From assembly GCF_016862435.1 (NCBI RefSeq), contig NZ_BOMY01000033.1:248001-312000 (forward strand): a stretch of 64,000 nt of DNA, written 5' to 3'. How positions within the stretch are numbered: position 1 is the stretch's first letter; every line of letters starts with the position of its first letter. Below the pieces are notes generated by a model. The model did no database searches. It saw nothing but the letters and a program-made list of their open reading frames with translations, and was not told the origin of the DNA. The stretch is from Paractinoplanes tereljensis (GTDB lineage Bacteria > Actinomycetota > Actinomycetes > Mycobacteriales > Micromonosporaceae). Of this stretch, positions 16,207 to 24,689 are shown one piece after another. A program made the translations under genes and the position numbers.

Positions 16207-16985
16207 TCGCTGCCCGGCGGCGGAAACAGCGAGTGTTCCGCTGGGCTGTCCTCGTCGTACTCGGCGTCTTCTTCCTGTTGCCGTTGGCCGCGATGCTGGA
16301 GTTCAGCACCCGCAACAGCGAGACGTGGCCGCTGCTGGTCAACTGGCCGAAACTCAGCGACACCTATCCGGACCTGGCCGAGGGCATTGTGTCCTCGTTG
16401 GAGCAGGCGGCGCTCACCGCCATTCTGATGCTGGTTCTGCTGGTGCCGACCACGATCTGGGTGCGGCTGCGGCTGCCGAAACTGCGGCGGTTCGTGGAAT
16501 TCCTGTGTCTGCTGCCGCTGACCATTCCGGCGATCGTGCTGGTCGTCGGGCTGGCACCGGTCTACGCCTGGGTCACCTATTTCCTCGGCGGTTCCTCGCT
16601 CACGCTGGTCTTCGCGTACACCATCCTGGTTCTGCCCTATGCCTATCGCGCGATCGACGCGGGACTGTCGGCCATCGATGTGAAAACCGTGGCCGAGGCG
16701 GCCCGGAGCCTCGGTGCCGGCTGGACCACCGTGATCGTCCGGGTGGTGCTGCCCAACATCCGCTCGGCTGTGCTGTCCGCCGCGTTCCTCACCGTCGCCC
16801 TGGTGCTCGGCGAGTTCACCATCGCGTCCCTGCTCAACCGCACCAACCTGCAGGTCTCCATCGAACTGCTCGGCAAGAGCAGCGCCACCATGTCGGTCGC
16901 GGTCTCCCTCGCGGCCCTGCTGCTGGCGTTCGTGCTGCTGATGCTGCTGTCGCTGGCCGGCGGATCCAAGAAGGAGCAGAAATGA
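16194..16985 (+). CDS. ABC transporter permease (spermidine/iron type), subunit 2
   Basis: A 263-residue protein with six predicted helices and the EAA loop (AEAARSLGAGWTTVIVRVVLPNI). It is the PotC-like partner of the preceding permease. ATG 16194 lies within the end of the previous gene (13-bp overlap) and the stop overlaps the ATPase start (ATGA). This fixes the operon order: binding protein, permease, permease, ATPase. Confidence 0.9.
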   Translation: MAGVIAARRRKQRVFRWAVLVVLGVFFLLPLAAMLEFSTRNSETWPLLVNWPKLSDTYPDLAEGIVSSLEQAALTAILMLVLLVPTTIWVRLRLPKLRRFVEFLCLLPLTIPAIVLVVGLAPVYAWVTYFLGGSSLTLVFAYTILVLPYAYRAIDAGLSAIDVKTVAEAARSLGAGWTTVIVRVVLPNIRSAVLSAAFLTVALVLGEFTIASLLNRTNLQVSIELLGKSSATMSVAVSLAALLLAFVLLMLLSLAGGSKKEQK

Positions 16986-18013
16986 GCGGCGTAGCCGTGC
17001 ACCTGGAGGGGCTGCGCCGCACGTTCGGCTCGGTGCACGCCCTGGACAACCTCGACCTGGAGATCGCGGCCGGCGAGCTGATCGCCCTGCTCGGCCCGTC
17101 CGGCTGCGGCAAGACCACCGCCCTGCGGGTGCTGGCCGGCCTGGAGGACGCCGACGCCGGCCGGGTGCTGGTCGGCGGCAAGGACGTCACCGCGCTGCCC
17201 GCCAACCGCCGCGACATGGGCATGGTGTTCCAGGCCTACAGCCTGTTCCCGCACCTCACCGCGGTCGAGAACGTCGAGTTCGGGCTCAAGCTGCGCGGCC
17301 GCCGCAAGGTTCCCGGCCGGGCCGCCGAGATGCTGGAGCTGGTCGGCCTGTCGTCGCACGGCAGCCGGTACCCGCATCAGATGTCCGGCGGGCAGCAGCA
17401 GCGGGTGGCGCTGGCCCGCGCCCTCGCCATCGAACCAGCCGTGCTGCTGCTGGACGAGCCGCTGTCCGCGCTCGACGCCAAGGTGCGGGTGCAGCTGCGC
17501 GAGGAGATCAAGCGGATCCAGACCGAGGTCGGCACGACCACGTTGTTCGTCACCCACGACCAGGAGGAGGCCCTCGCGGTCGCCGACCGGGTCGGGGTGA
17601 TGAAGGCGGGCCGCCTCGAGCAGCTGGCCCCGCCGGCCGACGTCTACCAGCAGCCGGCGAGCGCGTTCGTCGCCGACTTCGTGGGCCTGAGCAACCGGCT
17701 TCCCGGAATCGTTTCCGGCCCGATCATCTCGGTGCTGGGCACCGAGCTGCCGTTGGTCACCCCAGCTGCCGCCGGTTCCGCGACCGCTTTGGTACGGCCG
17801 GAAGCAGTGCACGTGACACCCGATCCCGAGGGCGGCGCCAGCGTGCTGACCAGCAGTTTCCTCGGCTCGACCAGCCGGGTCACGGTGACTGTCGGAGAGA
17901 CGCTCGTCGTTGCCCAGGTGGCCAGTTCGCTGCTGCCGTCGCTCACGCCGGGAACTCCGGTGCGCGTGACTCTTCAGCCCGTACCCGTAGCGTTGGATCT
18001 GTCTTTGTCCTGA
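16982..18013 (+). CDS. ABC transporter ATPase with TOBE domain (PotA/FbpC-like)
   Basis: A 343-residue ATPase. Walker A GPSGCGKTT, Q-loop VFQAYSLFPH, signature MSGGQQQRVALARAL, Walker B VLLLDEPLSALDAK and the H-switch VTHDQEEAL are intact. A TOBE-like beta-domain occupies about residues 235-343. It energises the two permeases upstream. Family members import polyamines, iron, thiamine or phosphonates; nothing here decides between them. Confidence 0.93.
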   Translation: MSGVAVHLEGLRRTFGSVHALDNLDLEIAAGELIALLGPSGCGKTTALRVLAGLEDADAGRVLVGGKDVTALPANRRDMGMVFQAYSLFPHLTAVENVEFGLKLRGRRKVPGRAAEMLELVGLSSHGSRYPHQMSGGQQQRVALARALAIEPAVLLLDEPLSALDAKVRVQLREEIKRIQTEVGTTTLFVTHDQEEALAVADRVGVMKAGRLEQLAPPADVYQQPASAFVADFVGLSNRLPGIVSGPIISVLGTELPLVTPAAAGSATALVRPEAVHVTPDPEGGASVLTSSFLGSTSRVTVTVGETLVVAQVASSLLPSLTPGTPVRVTLQPVPVALDLSLS

Positions 18014-18077
18014 GAAAGTCGTATCAGTTTCGCGTTTCGCCTGCGACGGGAGATACCTGTTCGTACGGTCGGTAACC

Positions 18078-18893
18078 GTGCTGAAAAGACTGCTTGCCGC
18101 CCTGCTCAGCGTGGTCGTCCCGGTAACCGTCCTGCCGGGGCGACCGGCTCTCGCTTCCCCGGCGGTGATCCGGCCCGGCTCGGTGTGGCACGTGGTCGCG
18201 CCGGGCGAGACCATGCGCAGCATCGCCCGCGCCGCCGGGCTGCGGATGGCCGACATCGGGCGCTGGAACCAACTGGTCCCGCCGTATCCCGTGCACGTCG
18301 ACGAGACGCTGCGGCTGACCCCGCCGCGGGTGCAACTGCGCGACTGGAGCACCCGGGTCGAGCTGGTCACGCCGGCCATGGTCGGCTGGGATCCGGCGGA
18401 CCGGTGCCCGGTGCCGCCGTCGGCGCTGCGCAAGGTCTGGGTCTCCTACATCGACCTGCAGGGTAGTTATCACGACGGCAGCATCGTGGTGCATCGTGAT
18501 GTGGTGCCGCGGGTGCAGAAGATCTTCTTCACGCTGTTCCGGTGGCGCTTCCGAATCATGGCGATGGCCCCGATGTCGGTGAACATGCCCGGCGAGACCA
18601 ACATGGGCATCGTTACCGCCGGCTACAACTGCCGGCCGGTGGGCGGCACGGATGTGTGGTCGGAGCATGCCTACGGCACCGCGATCGACATCAACCCGCT
18701 GCAGAACCCGATGATCCGGGGCGGGTCGATCTCGCCTTTCGGCGGTCATCGCTACCTGAACCGGAACAGCTACAACCTCGGCATGATCCACGCGGAGGGG
18801 GCGGCGAGGGCCTTCACCCGGAACGGCTATTTCTGGGGCGGCCAGTGGCGAAGCCTCAAGGACTACATGCACTTCAGCGTCAGCAATCGCTAA
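18078..18893 (+). CDS. Secreted LysM peptidase of the M15 family
   Basis: A 271-residue protein with a signal peptide ending near ALA-SPAV and one LysM module (WHVVAPGETMRSIARAAGLRMADIGRWNQL, about residues 37-80). The M15 catalytic domain has SEHAYGTAIDINP for the zinc-binding H and D and the terminal DYMHFSV for the last zinc histidine. It should cleave peptidoglycan stem or cross-bridge peptides outside the cell. The start is GTG 18078. A second LysM/M15 protein in the window (53992-54654) has the reverse domain order and no signal peptide. Confidence 0.88.
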   Translation: MLKRLLAALLSVVVPVTVLPGRPALASPAVIRPGSVWHVVAPGETMRSIARAAGLRMADIGRWNQLVPPYPVHVDETLRLTPPRVQLRDWSTRVELVTPAMVGWDPADRCPVPPSALRKVWVSYIDLQGSYHDGSIVVHRDVVPRVQKIFFTLFRWRFRIMAMAPMSVNMPGETNMGIVTAGYNCRPVGGTDVWSEHAYGTAIDINPLQNPMIRGGSISPFGGHRYLNRNSYNLGMIHAEGAARAFTRNGYFWGGQWRSLKDYMHFSVSNR

Positions 18894-18951
18894 CCACTTG
18901 ATCATCTGCAGAGTTAGTACGTTGTTGGGCCGTCGAAACCCCTACCGCGGG

Positions 18952-21441
18952 TCAGGTCTCTGGGAATTGCAGTCGGACGCTGCTCGCTTCGGCGTGCAGG
19001 CCGAGGGCGTCCAGGTCGCCGGCGAGATCATTGGCCGTATCGAGCGTGTCCGGGTGGTCGTCACCGAGGACCCGGCGCTGCCGGGTGAGGGTGTCCTCTG
19101 CGAGAGCCCGCGCCTGCTCGTGCTCTCGCAGCCGACGCAGGTCGGAGGCGAGATTGTTGGCCGAGCCCAGGGTACTGGGGTGGTCGTCGCCGAGAATCCG
19201 GCGCCGCCGGGAGAGGGTGTCGTCGTCCAGGTCCCGCGCCTGTTCGTATTCACCCATCGCGCGCAGGCCGGCCGCGAGGCTAGCGGCGGAGCTGAGGGTG
19301 TCGGGGTGGTCGTCGCCGAGGACCCGGCGCCGCCGGGCGAGGGTGTCTTCGTCCAGGACCCGCGCCCGCTCGTGTTCACCCACCGTGCGCAGGTCGAAGG
19401 CGACGTTGTTAGCCGACCGGAGGGTATCGGGGTGGTCGTCGCCGAGGACCCGGCGCCGCCGGGCGAGGGTGTCTTCGTCCAGGACCCGCGCCCGCTCGTG
19501 CTCACCGAGCGCGCTTAGGTCGGCGCTGAGGTTGTTGGCCGAGGACAGGGTGTTGGGATGGTCGTCGCCGCGGTTACGACGTTCGCGGTTGAGGCTCTCC
19601 TGATCGAGGTCGTGAGCTTGCTGGTAGTGGCCGAGTTGGTAGTGAATGGACGCGAGGGTGTGAACGATGCCGAGGGTGCTGTCGTCATCGGGGCCGTGCC
19701 ACCGGGTCCAGGCGTGGTGGAGCTGTTCTGCCAACGGGAGGGCGGTGCGATAGTCGCCACGTGCCATCAGATGCCACACCGCGTCGTTGGCGATCCAACG
19801 CAGGCTGGGGTCAATGGTGGTGGCGGGGTCGGCGGCGAGAATGTGCGGGAGTAGCACGCTCCAGCGTGGCCACCACCGTGGATCTGTGCCATCGTCGGGT
19901 CGGGCGGCAGCAAGGAGCTGTTCGACGATCTCGCGGCGGGCCTCGTGGGCAGGGTCGGTGTCGCGGAGAATAGCCTGGGTGAGACGGTGCAGGATCGGTC
20001 CAGTGTCAGACAGCCGGGCCAGGCCGTAACGGCCGAGCAGGGCCAGGGTGCGGGCGAACGCCACCGGGCGGCTTACCGCCGTCTGAAGAGGTTCGGGGAG
20101 CAGGTCGGGTCGGCTGGTGAACAGATCAGCAGGAATGGGTTCGGGGGCGAGCCGGGCACAAAGGTAGAGCAATTGCCCGGCGGCCGGGTCCGCAGCGCAG
20201 AGACGGTCGGCGGTCAAGGAGATCGTGGCGGCCAGTCTCGTCGGGTATCCGGCCGATGGTCGCCCCTCGGCCATCAGGTCGGCGGTGTGGGTGGCGAGTT
20301 CGGCCAGGTAGGTGTCGACGGGGATGCGGGTTTCGGCGAGCAGGTCGGCTGCCTGCCCGACGGCCAGCGGGAGGTCGCCGAGCGCATCGGCGAGGCGATC
20401 TGCCTCGGCGCGCTCGAGCTGGGGCAGGTGGGTGTGCAGCAGCGCGATCGATTCCGGGCGGCTGAACACGTCCACATCCATCGGCCGCGCGACACCGGCC
20501 CAGTTCGGGTCACGGCTGGTGATCAGGGTGTGGCCGGGCCCGTCGGCAAGCCAGAGGTTGAGCTGGTCGCGGTCTTCGGCGTTGTCGAAGACCAGCAGCC
20601 ACCGCCTGGCCCGGCGCAGATGATCCCGTAACGCCTCGACCGCGGCTGGCGTGACCGTCCCCGCCGGCACCAGCTGCAGTTTGCGGGCGAGGGCAGCGAA
20701 ATACTCCCCGATCAGGTCGGGTTGCTCGGCCGGGATCCACCAGATGAGGTCGTACTCGCCGGCGAACCGGTGGCCGTACTCCAGGGCGAGCTGGGTTTTC
20801 CCGACCCCGCCCATCCCGTGCAGGGCCTGCACCGCGACCCGGTCACCGGCGGTCAGGGCGTCGTGCAGCCGATTGAGCATGCCGTCCCGGCCGGTGAAGC
20901 CGAGGTTGCGGCGGGCCAGGTTCCACACCGGCGGCAATGACCCCGGCGGACGCGGCCCTCCACCCGCAGCCGCCGGAATGCTGCCGGGGTAGGCCGGCGG
21001 CACCGCGGACAGGCTGCCGGGCGGGGCCGGTGCGAGCACTTGCCGGACGGTGTCGAGCAGAACCGTGGCGGCGGTGTCCGGGGGCAGGTCGAAGACGTCC
21101 GGCACGATGATCGGCGACCACAACCCGCCATGCAGATTCACCCCGTCGATGCGCATGGGGATCAGTTTCGCGTCCGGGTCCTTGCGGCGCTGGGCGAGCC
21201 GGGTGGTCCACTCGTCGGTGGTGTAGCGGTCGGGGTCGAGGTAGGCCGTCGACAGCAGCACCAGCATCGGGTTGTCCCGGTGCAGCGCCTGATCCATGGC
21301 CTGGATGAAGTTGGTGCCCGCCGGCCAGTCGACGCTGTCGAGCACGGTCGGGTAGCCGGCCGTCTCCAGGTGCCAGCGCGCCCACTCCGCCCATGCCCGG
21401 TCCTTGCCGGTGTGCGAGATGAAAATCCTCGAGTCGGGCAT
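18952..21441 (-). CDS. TIR-NB-ARC-TPR STAND protein
   Basis: An 829-residue multidomain protein. Residues 1-130 form a TIR domain (RIFISHTGKDRAWAEWARWHL, DSVDWPAGTNF, LLSTAYLDPDRYTTDEW), with E77 in the usual place of the NAD-hydrolysing glutamate. NB-ARC spans about 180-420: Walker A GMGGVGKTQ at 209-217, Walker B RRWLLVFDNAED, sensor ITSRD, and DLPLAVGQAA. The C-terminus is a TPR superhelix whose last four or five 42-residue repeats are nearly identical (LGEHERARVLDEDTLARRRRVLGDDHPDTL). The layout matches both FxSxx-COOH system TPR proteins and TIR-STAND immune sensors, but no FxsA/FxsB genes are nearby. ATG 21441 preferred; TTG 21468 possible. Confidence 0.9.
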   Translation of the reverse strand: MPDSRIFISHTGKDRAWAEWARWHLETAGYPTVLDSVDWPAGTNFIQAMDQALHRDNPMLVLLSTAYLDPDRYTTDEWTTRLAQRRKDPDAKLIPMRIDGVNLHGGLWSPIIVPDVFDLPPDTAATVLLDTVRQVLAPAPPGSLSAVPPAYPGSIPAAAGGGPRPPGSLPPVWNLARRNLGFTGRDGMLNRLHDALTAGDRVAVQALHGMGGVGKTQLALEYGHRFAGEYDLIWWIPAEQPDLIGEYFAALARKLQLVPAGTVTPAAVEALRDHLRRARRWLLVFDNAEDRDQLNLWLADGPGHTLITSRDPNWAGVARPMDVDVFSRPESIALLHTHLPQLERAEADRLADALGDLPLAVGQAADLLAETRIPVDTYLAELATHTADLMAEGRPSAGYPTRLAATISLTADRLCAADPAAGQLLYLCARLAPEPIPADLFTSRPDLLPEPLQTAVSRPVAFARTLALLGRYGLARLSDTGPILHRLTQAILRDTDPAHEARREIVEQLLAAARPDDGTDPRWWPRWSVLLPHILAADPATTIDPSLRWIANDAVWHLMARGDYRTALPLAEQLHHAWTRWHGPDDDSTLGIVHTLASIHYQLGHYQQAHDLDQESLNRERRNRGDDHPNTLSSANNLSADLSALGEHERARVLDEDTLARRRRVLGDDHPDTLRSANNVAFDLRTVGEHERARVLDEDTLARRRRVLGDDHPDTLSSAASLAAGLRAMGEYEQARDLDDDTLSRRRRILGDDHPSTLGSANNLASDLRRLREHEQARALAEDTLTRQRRVLGDDHPDTLDTANDLAGDLDALGLHAEASSVRLQFPET

Positions 21442-21569
21442 GACGTCCACAGTGCCCCACCGGATCAACCGCGGCGACCACCGAACGGACGACGCCCGTC
21501 GGTCAGGCCTGTTCGGGCCGCATGAAATTTCTCTAGATCTTCAAGGCACGGCGGTCAGGACGAAGCCTT

Positions 21570-21941
21570 TCAGCACCTTGCCGGGTGGTATGCCGGCAAA
21601 GGCATTTGCCTCGCACTGAGGACATGCTCTAATGACGCGCCCTGGAGGATTTTTTTAAAGCGTGGGTGGGTCGAGCTTTCCGACCGTCGCCCTGCGGCAG
21701 ACCAGCCGATCGTGAGGATCACGGTCGCAAGCATCGCCCACTGGAAGACGGTGGGCTCCTTGTCCCAGCCCGTGAGGGCGCTCGCCACTGTGGCGGCCGG
21801 TAAGGGCAGCCTGCCGAGCCAATTGGGCACTCCCACGAGGGCATTCTCGCATGGCCGCGCCACGAGAACGGCGCCTTCAGCGAGCAGGGCCACCGACCCG
21901 GCAAATCCAGACCCGATCAAGGCATAGCGTTGAACGTGCAA
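21570..21941 (-). CDS. Hypothetical two-helix membrane protein
   Basis: An ORF of 123 codons with two hydrophobic helices (about residues 6-29 and 65-84) and an arginine-rich tail. Codon use is less biased than in neighbours and the start (TTG 21941) lacks a Shine-Dalgarno. No family recognised. It lies between the STAND gene and the mycothiol-enzyme gene and could be a recently acquired or degraded gene. Confidence 0.4.
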   Translation of the reverse strand: MHVQRYALIGSGFAGSVALLAEGAVLVARPCENALVGVPNWLGRLPLPAATVASALTGWDKEPTVFQWAMLATVILTIGWSAAGRRSESSTHPRFKKILQGASLEHVLSARQMPLPAYHPARC

Positions 21942-21970
21942 TTAGAGCCGCACCAATCGCCGACGACTGG

Positions 21971-22732
21971 TCAGTTCCAAGTGACGGCGGCTTTACTGCA
22001 CCAGGCATCCCAGACCGGCACATCGCCGTGAGCGTCGAGGCCTTCAGTTCCGGTGCGATTCCACAGCAGCAGGTAAAGACGCGAGGCGGTCCCGGCGAGA
22101 TGCAACGTCGCGGGGCCGTCGGCGTCCACCACGCGCAGCCCGTCCGGCCCCAGGTAGATCGTCCAGGCGGCCTCGGCGTCGGTGGCGCACAGGGCGATGC
22201 TGACCGGCGGGTCGGTGGCGAGCCGCTGCGGCCGGCGGGCGAAGAAGCCGCGGAGCAGCTCGTTGATGCCGTCGGCCGCGAACCGTGGGTCCCATTGCGG
22301 GAGCCGGCCGAGCGCGGCTTCGGCGTCGGCGCGGTGGACGGCGGTCTCGTGGGCCTGCCGGCGGGCCCAGAACTCCAGCGGCGACCCGGCGCCCGGCAGG
22401 AAGGTCCAGCAGTCGACCGTCGGTTCGGCCGCGGACAGGACGCCGACCAGGGCCTGGTGCCCGTGCCGGAACCAGTCGAGCAGAGCGTCGTCGTCCGGGG
22501 CGGCGAAGAACTGCTCCTCCTCGTCGGCCGTGAAGGGCTTGACGCGCTCCTGCGTCACGTGCGCGGCCGCCCACCGGTGGACGCCGCCGGTGTGCCGCAG
22601 GAGGTCTCTGATCTGCCAGTCGGGGCAGGTCGGCACGACCGCGTCGAGGCCGGCCTGGTCGGCCGCCTCGGCCAGGCCACGGCCGTCCACCCGGAGCGAT
22701 TCGACGAACTGATCGACGCGCATGACGGACAT
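21971..22732 (-). CDS. Maleylpyruvate isomerase family mycothiol-dependent enzyme
   Basis: A 253-residue protein. The N-terminal DinB-like bundle (DAVVPTCPDWQIRDLLRHTGGVHRWAAAHV) carries the characteristic PTCPDW and HxxGVHRW metal/thiol motif. HETAVHRADAE is the second metal motif, and the C-terminal half is the MDMPI_C beta-domain. Members use mycothiol, the actinobacterial thiol. The substrate is unknown. It follows the truncated kinase and dehalogenase-like genes on the same strand. Confidence 0.88.
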   Translation of the reverse strand: MSVMRVDQFVESLRVDGRGLAEAADQAGLDAVVPTCPDWQIRDLLRHTGGVHRWAAAHVTQERVKPFTADEEEQFFAAPDDDALLDWFRHGHQALVGVLSAAEPTVDCWTFLPGAGSPLEFWARRQAHETAVHRADAEAALGRLPQWDPRFAADGINELLRGFFARRPQRLATDPPVSIALCATDAEAAWTIYLGPDGLRVVDADGPATLHLAGTASRLYLLLWNRTGTEGLDAHGDVPVWDAWCSKAAVTWN

Positions 22733-23127
22733 CCTGGCATGGGGCGCTCATTGCCGTGGTCCCGTTCGGGCCGGTCCCGGCAGCGTTCCACCGAGGGCAG
22801 CAGGACGGCGTAGTGCAACTCGTCCAGTCCGGTCGCCTCGAGGAAGGTCGGCAGGAACCATGGCCCCATGACTCCGTCGAAGACGGCCTCGTATCCTCCC
22901 CGCGCGAACTGTCCAGCTGCCGCACCCGAAGCGCGGATGACCGTCTGGTTCTGACCCTTCGCCTCCGGCCGCCACGGCTCCTGCGCACCCTGGTCCAGGA
23001 ATCGGAAGAAGGCGTCTCCGCGGATCAGGACGCTCGGTGAGAGGCGCGAAGAAACGATGGAGCCAACGGTCGACTTCCCGGCTCCGGGTGGCCCGGCGAT
23101 GACAAGCAGGCTGCCCTGTAGTTTCAT
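22555..23127 (-). pseudogene. P-loop kinase, C-terminally truncated
   Basis: The reading begins at ATG 23127 with a good P-loop (LLVIAGPPGAGKSTVGS), RGDAFFRFLDQG and GYEAVFDGVMGPWFLPTFLEATG...LHYAVLLPSVERC, typical of shikimate/gluconate-like AAA kinases. Homology-like sequence stops at about residue 116-120 (near 22779). After that the frame runs into arginine/serine-rich nonsense that overlaps the mycothiol-enzyme gene on the same strand to 22555. The lid and last helix, about 60 codons, are missing, so a deletion next to the downstream gene is likely. The start overlaps the upstream hydrolase stop (ATGA). Confidence 0.65.
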
Positions 23128-23984
23128 CCCCCGAGAAAACCACGCAGGGCGCGCACCAACGCTTCCGGGTTTTCCTCGGCCATGTGGTGGCCGGAGTCGA
23201 TGGGTACGCCGCGGATGTCCTTCGCCCATGGCTGCCAGACCGCTAGCGGGTCGCCGTAGAGGTCCTCCATGTCGTCGCGGAGTGACCACAGGTACAACGT
23301 CGGGCACTCGACGAGCCGGCCGGCGAGACGGTCGTCCTCCTCGTGTTCGCGGTCGATGCCGAGGCCGGCCCGGTAGTCCTCCAGCATCGCCCGGACCGTG
23401 GCCGGGTCTTGGACGGCGGCCCGGCGTTCCTCGTAGTTCTCTCGGCCCATGGCGTCCGGGTCACCGCCGTACCAGGCGTCCGGGTCGGCGAGGATGGCGC
23501 GTTCGGGCTTGTCCGGCTGGGCGAAGAAGAACCAGTGGTACCAGTCGTGGGCGAACTTGGCGTCGCAGCGCGCCAGGGCCTCGCTGATCGGCACCCCGTC
23601 CATCACGACCAGGCGATTCACCGCGTCCGGATGGTCGAGGGCGAGCCGCAGCGCCACGTAGCAGCCGCGGTCGTGCCCGGCGGCCGCGAAGATCGGATGC
23701 CCGAGGGTCTCCATCAGGCGCCGCATGTCCGCGGCGACGGCTCGCTTGGACTGCTGCGCGTGATCCGCCCGGATCGTGGCCTTGCCGGAGCTGCCGTAGC
23801 CCCGCATGTCCGGGCAGATCACGGTGAACCCGTCGGCGACCAGCCGCGGCGCGACCCGGTGCCAGGTGGCGCCGGTGCGCGGATGCCCGTGGATCAGCAG
23901 CACCGGCGGCCCGTCGCCGCCGTGACGAACCCGCAGCTCAACCTCGCCGACGTCGACCCGCTCATCCACAAATCCCTCAAACAT
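23124..23984 (-). CDS. Alpha/beta hydrolase, haloacetate dehalogenase/epoxide hydrolase-like
   Basis: A 286-residue hydrolase. HGHPRTGATWHRVAP holds the oxyanion HGxP motif, and AAGHDRGCYVALRLALDHP carries the nucleophile Asp instead of Ser. WYHWFFFAQPDKPERAI and DPLAVWQPWAKDIRG...SGHHMAEENPEAL are typical of fluoroacetate/haloacetate dehalogenases, with the catalytic histidine in GHHMAEE. It may hydrolyse haloacids or epoxides. The start is ATG 23984. Overlaps the kinase gene by four bases, so it heads a small operon. Confidence 0.88.
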   Translation of the reverse strand: MFEGFVDERVDVGEVELRVRHGGDGPPVLLIHGHPRTGATWHRVAPRLVADGFTVICPDMRGYGSSGKATIRADHAQQSKRAVAADMRRLMETLGHPIFAAAGHDRGCYVALRLALDHPDAVNRLVVMDGVPISEALARCDAKFAHDWYHWFFFAQPDKPERAILADPDAWYGGDPDAMGRENYEERRAAVQDPATVRAMLEDYRAGLGIDREHEEDDRLAGRLVECPTLYLWSLRDDMEDLYGDPLAVWQPWAKDIRGVPIDSGHHMAEENPEALVRALRGFLGG

Positions 23985-24191
23985 GGCCACCTCATACCCA
24001 CCCGTTCCGGCAATGAACAAACAACTGATCAAGTGGGTGAGTCGAAGTGGGTGCTCTTCGACGCCGACCGCAACCCCTGCACTGCTTGGCTGCGAGACCG
24101 CCGCAGCCGTCAAGTCGGATCGAGGACGGCATGCGACGGTCGGGACAGGTTTCGATTCACACTGCATCTCAGTAGCGGGATCGGAGGCAAC
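23985..24191. other. Divergent intergenic region before the SLATT cassette
   Basis: This 207-bp segment lies between the leftward hydrolase and the rightward three-gene cassette. GC drops here and stays lower through about 25.4 kb. GGAGG at 24183-24187 serves GTG 24192. I see no clear promoter hexamers or long dyads. Confidence 0.45.
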
Positions 24192-24689
24192 GTGACTGGT
24201 TTCTCCTTCAGGGTTTACCGGGGCCAGAAATCCTGGTTCGGCCAGATGACGGTCTCGGCGCCATCGCTTCGCACGAATTTTGGTCATGATCCGGGCATTT
24301 TGACCGAGCAGTTGCTGCTGATGCTTGGTGGGCTCGTTTCGCGGACTCGGAGCGGGGAAGTCGGAGCACGTGGCTTCTTGGAGAACAAGCTCCTCTACCT
24401 GCAGCAGACAAGGCACGAGAGCCCGTTTGTGTCCTGTAGCCATGAGTGGTCGATCGCCCAGAGCTTCGCGCTGTACGGGAATACGCCGGGATACGTCCTC
24501 ACCATCTCGGGTGATCCCGCCAGCGGGTTCGACTTCGAGGAGTTGCGGAATTCCTACAGCCTTTTCGGAGACACCGTCTCTCATCTCAAGGAGTTTGGTG
24601 TCCCGCGCCGATTGGGGAGTCCTTTCGTCGTGGAGTGCGTCGATCTGGTGGCGCCTTTTGGGCAACCGGCTGTGCGGGTGAAGCCATGA
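24192..24689 (+). CDS. ADP-ribosyltransferase-like protein (candidate effector)
   Basis: A 165-residue protein of unrecognised family. Features fit an R-S-E type ADP-ribosyltransferase fold: an early strand ending in FRVYRG (R10), a central FVSCSHEWSIAQSFA resembling the STS motif followed by a helix with A-FA, then a strand VLTISGD and HLKEFGVPRRL with a candidate catalytic E134. This is inference from motif order; a related unknown family remains possible. GTG 24192 has GGAGG four to nine bases upstream. The stop overlaps the next gene by four bases (ATGA). First gene of a lower-GC three-gene operon ending in a SLATT protein. Confidence 0.55.
   Translation: MTGFSFRVYRGQKSWFGQMTVSAPSLRTNFGHDPGILTEQLLLMLGGLVSRTRSGEVGARGFLENKLLYLQQTRHESPFVSCSHEWSIAQSFALYGNTPGYVLTISGDPASGFDFEELRNSYSLFGDTVSHLKEFGVPRRLGSPFVVECVDLVAPFGQPAVRVKP

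Noticed and set aside
18952..21441. FxSxx-COOH RiPP system
   Set aside because: The STAND protein resembles FxsT, but no FxsA precursor or FxsB radical SAM gene is found on either side.
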